From Methyloceanibacter sp. (GTDB taxonomy: Bacteria; Pseudomonadota; Alphaproteobacteria; Rhizobiales; Methyloligellaceae): a DNA stretch of 14,946 nucleotides. Below, piece by piece: positions 11,795-14,946 of this stretch. Where the stretch lies: assembly GCA_022865725.1 (NCBI GenBank), contig JALHTP010000215.1, positions 1 through 14,946 on the forward strand. The letters are read 5' to 3'. The translations under genes were made by a program, and so were the position numbers. A model generated the notes under the pieces. The model ran no database searches, had not been told where the DNA came from, and saw only the letters and a list, made by a program, of their open reading frames with translations. The first letter of the stretch is position 1. Every line of letters starts with the position of its first letter.

Positions 11795-13933
11795 TTATTG
11801 GAGCCGGACCACGACGCTGTCCGCCGCGCCCGTCGCGTCGGTCACCGTCAGCCGCACGAAGCCCGGCCCGTCGGGCGCGAAGAAGAGCGTGCGCGCCGAC
11901 TTCTTGGATTGGAGCGGCATGCCGTTCAAGAGCACGTTGAGGGGAGGGGTGCCACCCGCGATCTTGATGGCGATCGGGTCCGGCTTCTCGCCTTCGAGGC
12001 CGGCTAATTCGAGGCTCGCCCCGTTCGGCGGAAACACGATATGCACCTTGGGCGCCATGGCCTCGCCTGCGCTTTCGCCAGGCGCGAAGCGTTGCAGCGG
12101 CGGCGGCAGCTTGGCGGTGGTCGCGATGAGCGCGCCTTTCGGCGCCGTAGGCAGCGGCTGCAAGGGCTGACCGAGCCTGGCGAAGGCATCGAACAGGATC
12201 GGAGCGGCGGCGACGCGTCCCATGAGGCCCGCGACCGGCGCGCCGTCGGGCCGCCCGGTCCACACGCCGATGGTGCGCTTGCCGTCGAAGCCGATCGCCC
12301 AGGCGTCGCGATAGCCGTAGCTGGTGCCGGTCTTGAAGGCGATCCGCCCTCCGGCGGCGTTCTCCGGCGGCGGCGTGCCGACCAGCACATTCCCCACATA
12401 CCACGCGGCGACCGGCTCGATCAGCCGCCGCGGCGGAAGCTGAGGGGCGCCGAGGCGCTCCACGAGCGGCGCTACCGTGCCCTGCCGCGCCAGCCCCGCA
12501 TAGAGCATGGTGAGGTCGGTGAGCCTCACCCCCACGCCGCCAAGTCCCAGCGCGAGCCCTGGCGCCTCGCGGCGGGGCAGCACGAGGGAAGCGCCCGCTT
12601 GCGCCAGCCGCGCGATGAGCCGGCTCGGGCCGACTTCATCGAGCACCGCGACGGCCGGCACGTTCAGCGACAATTGCAGCGCGCGGCGCACCGTGACGGT
12701 GCCTTGGAAGGTGAGGTCGAAATTCTCGGGCGCGTAGCCTGCATAGCGGATCGGCCTATCCTCGATCAGGCTCTCGGGGTGGATCAGCCCGTCCTCGAAG
12801 CCGAGCCCGTAGATGAAAGGCTTCAGCGCCGAGCCCGGCGAGCGCACGGCCTGCGTCAGATCGACCTGGCCCGCGCGGCGCTCATCGAAATAATCGGGCG
12901 AGGCGACCCGCGCCAGAACCTCGCCGGTGGCGTTGTCGACGACGACCATCGCCACCGACATATCGGGGCCGAGCGCCTGTGCCCGGTCGCGGGCGAGGCT
13001 TTCGAGCGTCCTCTGCAGGCCGGCATCGATGGTGAGCCGCAGCACTGGTTCCTTCGGCGTGTCCATGACCGCCTGATCAGCGGCATGCGGCGCGATGAGC
13101 GGCATTGTCTTGCGCGCGGTCGGCACCTGCTCTTCCTTGGCGTGCGCGATCTCGGCATCGCTGAAATGTCCGTGTCCCGCGATGCGGTCGAGCACGCGAT
13201 CGCGTGCAAGCCTCGCTCTTTCCGGAAAACGGTCCGGCCGGCGGTATTCCGGCGATTGGGGCAGCGCGACCAGCAATGCCGCTTCGCCGAGCGTGAGCCG
13301 CCGCGGCTCCTTGCCGAAATAAGCGAGCGAGGCTGCCCGGATGCCTTCGAGGTTGCCGCCATAGGGCGCAAGCGTGAGGTAGAGGCCGAGGATCTCGTCC
13401 TTGCTGAGCTTCCATTCGAGCTCGAGCGCGCGGACCGCCTGCCTGATCTTGGCGTCGAGAGATCGTTGCTGTCGCGGCTCGAGCAAACGCGCGACCTGCA
13501 TGGTGAGCGTCGAGCCGCCCGAGACGATGCGGCCGTGTGTGGCGAGCTGGAAGGCCGCGCGCAAAAGCGCCAAGGGGTCGACGCCGCGATGCGAGAAGAA
13601 GCGCTTGTCCTCATAGGCCAGCAGCGCCTCGAGATAGATCGGGTCGACCTGATCGCGTGTCGCCGGAAGCCGCCAGCGTCCATCGCTGGTGAGATAGGCC
13701 CTGAGCAGCTTGCCGTTGCGGTCGAGCACCAGCGTCGAGACTTCGAGATCGCGTCCAAGCGGTGGAGGCCCGAACGCCTGGAAAGTCCCCACGACTGCTC
13801 CCGCAATCGCCGCCACCATCCATGCCGCGCCCACCGCCGCATAGACGGCACGGCGTTTCCACGTATGCGGCGGAAACCCCCTCTCCCCTGTGGGGAGAGG
13901 GTCGGGGTGAGGGGGATCGGAGCGATGGCTCAT
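11795..13933 (-). CDS. pbpC: Penicillin-binding protein 1C (bifunctional glycosyltransferase/transpeptidase)
   Basis: PbpC is an inner-membrane class A penicillin-binding protein acting on peptidoglycan in the periplasm. The 712-residue product has a membrane anchor at about 29-50, a GT51 glycosyltransferase domain at about 70-245 (EDKRFFSHRGVDP with likely catalytic E108, and GGSTLTMQVARLL at 139-151), and a transpeptidase domain at about 300-585. The S368-A-L-K371 tetrad, S422-L-N and K534-T-G box are all present. A BiPBP_C domain typical of the 1C type ends the protein at about 625-712. The ATG at 13933 overlaps the upstream alpha-2-macroglobulin stop as ATGA. Residues 7-19 are encoded by a REP-like palindrome. 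No other start lies between it and the membrane helix, so this start appears real. Confidence 0.96.
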   Translation of the reverse strand: MSHRSDPPHPDPLPTGERGFPPHTWKRRAVYAAVGAAWMVAAIAGAVVGTFQAFGPPPLGRDLEVSTLVLDRNGKLLRAYLTSDGRWRLPATRDQVDPIYLEALLAYEDKRFFSHRGVDPLALLRAAFQLATHGRIVSGGSTLTMQVARLLEPRQQRSLDAKIRQAVRALELEWKLSKDEILGLYLTLAPYGGNLEGIRAASLAYFGKEPRRLTLGEAALLVALPQSPEYRRPDRFPERARLARDRVLDRIAGHGHFSDAEIAHAKEEQVPTARKTMPLIAPHAADQAVMDTPKEPVLRLTIDAGLQRTLESLARDRAQALGPDMSVAMVVVDNATGEVLARVASPDYFDERRAGQVDLTQAVRSPGSALKPFIYGLGFEDGLIHPESLIEDRPIRYAGYAPENFDLTFQGTVTVRRALQLSLNVPAVAVLDEVGPSRLIARLAQAGASLVLPRREAPGLALGLGGVGVRLTDLTMLYAGLARQGTVAPLVERLGAPQLPPRRLIEPVAAWYVGNVLVGTPPPENAAGGRIAFKTGTSYGYRDAWAIGFDGKRTIGVWTGRPDGAPVAGLMGRVAAAPILFDAFARLGQPLQPLPTAPKGALIATTAKLPPPLQRFAPGESAGEAMAPKVHIVFPPNGASLELAGLEGEKPDPIAIKIAGGTPPLNVLLNGMPLQSKKSARTLFFAPDGPGFVRLTVTDATGAADSVVVRLQ
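13877..13915. repeat. REP-like palindrome inside the 5' end of pbpC
   Basis: CCCTCTCCCC (13879-13888) and GGGGAGAGGG (13892-13901) form a perfect 10-base-pair stem with a 3-base loop, followed by TCGGGGTGAGGGGG on the plus strand. This resembles a palindrome family common between genes in Alphaproteobacteria. Here it is in frame within pbpC and encodes PPHPDPLPTGERG, residues 7-19. It differs in sequence from the palindromes near metK. Confidence 0.75.
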
Positions 13934-14946
13934 TTTGCGGGTGCGACCTCGACTGCACCTGTCTCCGTGCGGCCGAAGCGGTCGGGCCGATACATGTCCT
14001 CGACCACCGCCTGGGGCAGCACATAGTTCCCGGGCGAGACCGCGCGGACGACATAGGCGACTCTATAGGTGGTCGGATCGCCGCTTCTCCGCTCGAAGGC
14101 CGCGGTGAAGCGGTCGTCGCGGAACTCGGTATAAGCGGGTGAACCCGGGTTCTCGATCCAGCCGAGCGTGCCCGTGTCGCCCGAGGACACCAGCCGCGGA
14201 TTGTCGATCTCGAAGCCCGCCGGCAAATAGTCGGTCAGCGCCACGCGCGCGAACTCGGGCTGCGGCTCGGTGACCCTCAGCACCACGACGAAGCGGTCGT
14301 TCTGCTTCGCCGTGCTGGCATCGGCCTCGGCGCCGTCGAGCGTATGGAAGCTGCGCTCGATCTTGAAGCCATGCTCTGCCGCAGGCTCGGGCGTCGTGGG
14401 CGCACCGCTCACCGAGATGACGGCGTCGAGCGGACTATCGCCGCTATTCGTCACCGTCAGCGGGCTCGCGGTCAGCTCCTCCTCGGTGAAGGTCCGATAG
14501 AGCGGGCCCTCCTGGCCGCCGTCATTGACGGTAAGGCTGATATACTGCTTACCGAGAGCGCGGGCCGCAAGGATGAGCCAGGCATCTTCCTGCGTCGAGG
14601 TATAGGTCACCTTGTTGCGCGCCGTCTCGATGCGCTCGGTGGCGCTCACCAGGATCAGTTTCGGTGCATCGCCTTCGGCGGCAAGGGTGACCAATGCGGC
14701 GGCGTCGCGGAGCGGCGAGCCGAAATCGGTGCGGCCGCCCCCGAAGCTGGGGTCTGCCGGCAGCGCGCCGAGCGCCGCGTCGAACGCCTTCTCGGATCTG
14801 ACGCGGTCGCCGAGCATGGCGAGCGCGGCCCCGATCTCCGCCTTTGCCGTCGGCGTGGCGAGGTCGTTCAGCTTGACGTCGGCGATGTAGCGAAGGTCGC
14901 CCACCGGCGCCATGCCGTTCCGCGCGAGCACGTAGAGCGCATAAGA
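13930..14946 (-). CDS. Bacterial alpha-2-macroglobulin, C-terminal part (5' end beyond window)
   Basis: The frame is open to the right edge and ends at 13932-13930. The visible 338 residues are the C-terminal end of a YfhM-type bacterial alpha-2-macroglobulin, a large periplasmic, usually lipid-anchored, protease trap. Supporting features are the SYALYVLARNG and GDLRYIAD helix-bundle segment at the right edge, QEDAWLILAARAL about 120 residues on, then a beta-rich end with ALTDYLPAGFEIDNPRL and ending EDMYRPDRFGRTETGAVEVAPAK, which matches the family's closing domain. The thioester CxEQ motif would lie upstream, outside the window, so whether it is a thioester form cannot be told. It overlaps pbpC by 4 bases, the well-known pairing in which the protease trap may back up PbpC repair of a breached wall. 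Confidence 0.93.
   Translation of the reverse strand, partial: SYALYVLARNGMAPVGDLRYIADVKLNDLATPTAKAEIGAALAMLGDRVRSEKAFDAALGALPADPSFGGGRTDFGSPLRDAAALVTLAAEGDAPKLILVSATERIETARNKVTYTSTQEDAWLILAARALGKQYISLTVNDGGQEGPLYRTFTEEELTASPLTVTNSGDSPLDAVISVSGAPTTPEPAAEHGFKIERSFHTLDGAEADASTAKQNDRFVVVLRVTEPQPEFARVALTDYLPAGFEIDNPRLVSSGDTGTLGWIENPGSPAYTEFRDDRFTAAFERRSGDPTTYRVAYVVRAVSPGNYVLPQAVVEDMYRPDRFGRTETGAVEVAPAK

Noticed and set aside
12041..14026. A 661-codon open frame on the plus strand opposite pbpC
   Set aside because: It mirrors pbpC codons in a GC-rich genome, has arginine-rich low-complexity content and no recognisable domain, and pbpC on the other strand has all catalytic motifs.
1..14946. CRISPR array, transposon, prophage, toxin-antitoxin or other defence system
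   Set aside because: No regularly spaced repeats, transposase, integrase or small gene pair could be found; all space is taken by conserved housekeeping genes.

Overview
The window is a GC-rich bacterial chromosome segment made of housekeeping genes. Almost all read on the minus strand. Gene content and order match the conserved cluster of Alphaproteobacteria, most likely Hyphomicrobiales (Rhizobiales): miaB - phoH - ybeY - corC - lnt - XRE regulator - metK - trmB - rimP - nusA - ylxR. Protein motifs, the lineage-typical XRE regulator next to metK, and intergenic palindromes of the ATGAGG/TCTCGAAGG type all fit that order. Genus cannot be fixed from this sequence alone.

Read in transcription order, right to left. 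Positions 13930-14946 hold the C-terminal end of a bacterial alpha-2-macroglobulin, coupled by an ATGA overlap to pbpC (11795-13933), a penicillin-binding protein 1C. This pair belongs to the cell envelope. Between it and the main cluster is the only plus-strand gene, a four-cysteine Rrf2-family regulator (11313-11759), with a good promoter and a palindrome just before its start codon. Positions 5548-11190 hold a compact run: miaB (tRNA methylthiolation), phoH (ATPase), ybeY (endoribonuclease), corC (CBS protein) and lnt (apolipoprotein N-acyltransferase). Genes there overlap or lie a few tens of bases apart. Positions 4983-5399 hold an XRE regulator with its own promoter and a palindrome over its -35 box. 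Then come metK (3702-4877), a cluster of REP-like palindromes (3532-3695), and trmB (2834-3520). Last is the rimP-nusA-ylxR transcription/translation operon (1-2577). It has a clear promoter and, between promoter and rimP, a strong intrinsic-terminator hairpin that looks like a leader attenuator.

The genes share an RNA theme: ribosome maturation (rimP, ybeY), transcription elongation and antitermination (nusA, ylxR), and tRNA modification (miaB, trmB). metK makes the S-adenosylmethionine that both tRNA-modifying enzymes consume.

I found no CRISPR array, transposase, phage gene, tRNA, rRNA or toxin-antitoxin pair, and no unknown multi-gene system. The items worth a second look are regulatory or repeat-related: the rimP leader terminator, a REP-like palindrome translated as the N-terminus of PbpC, the nested palindromes after metK, and the candidate operators of the two regulators.
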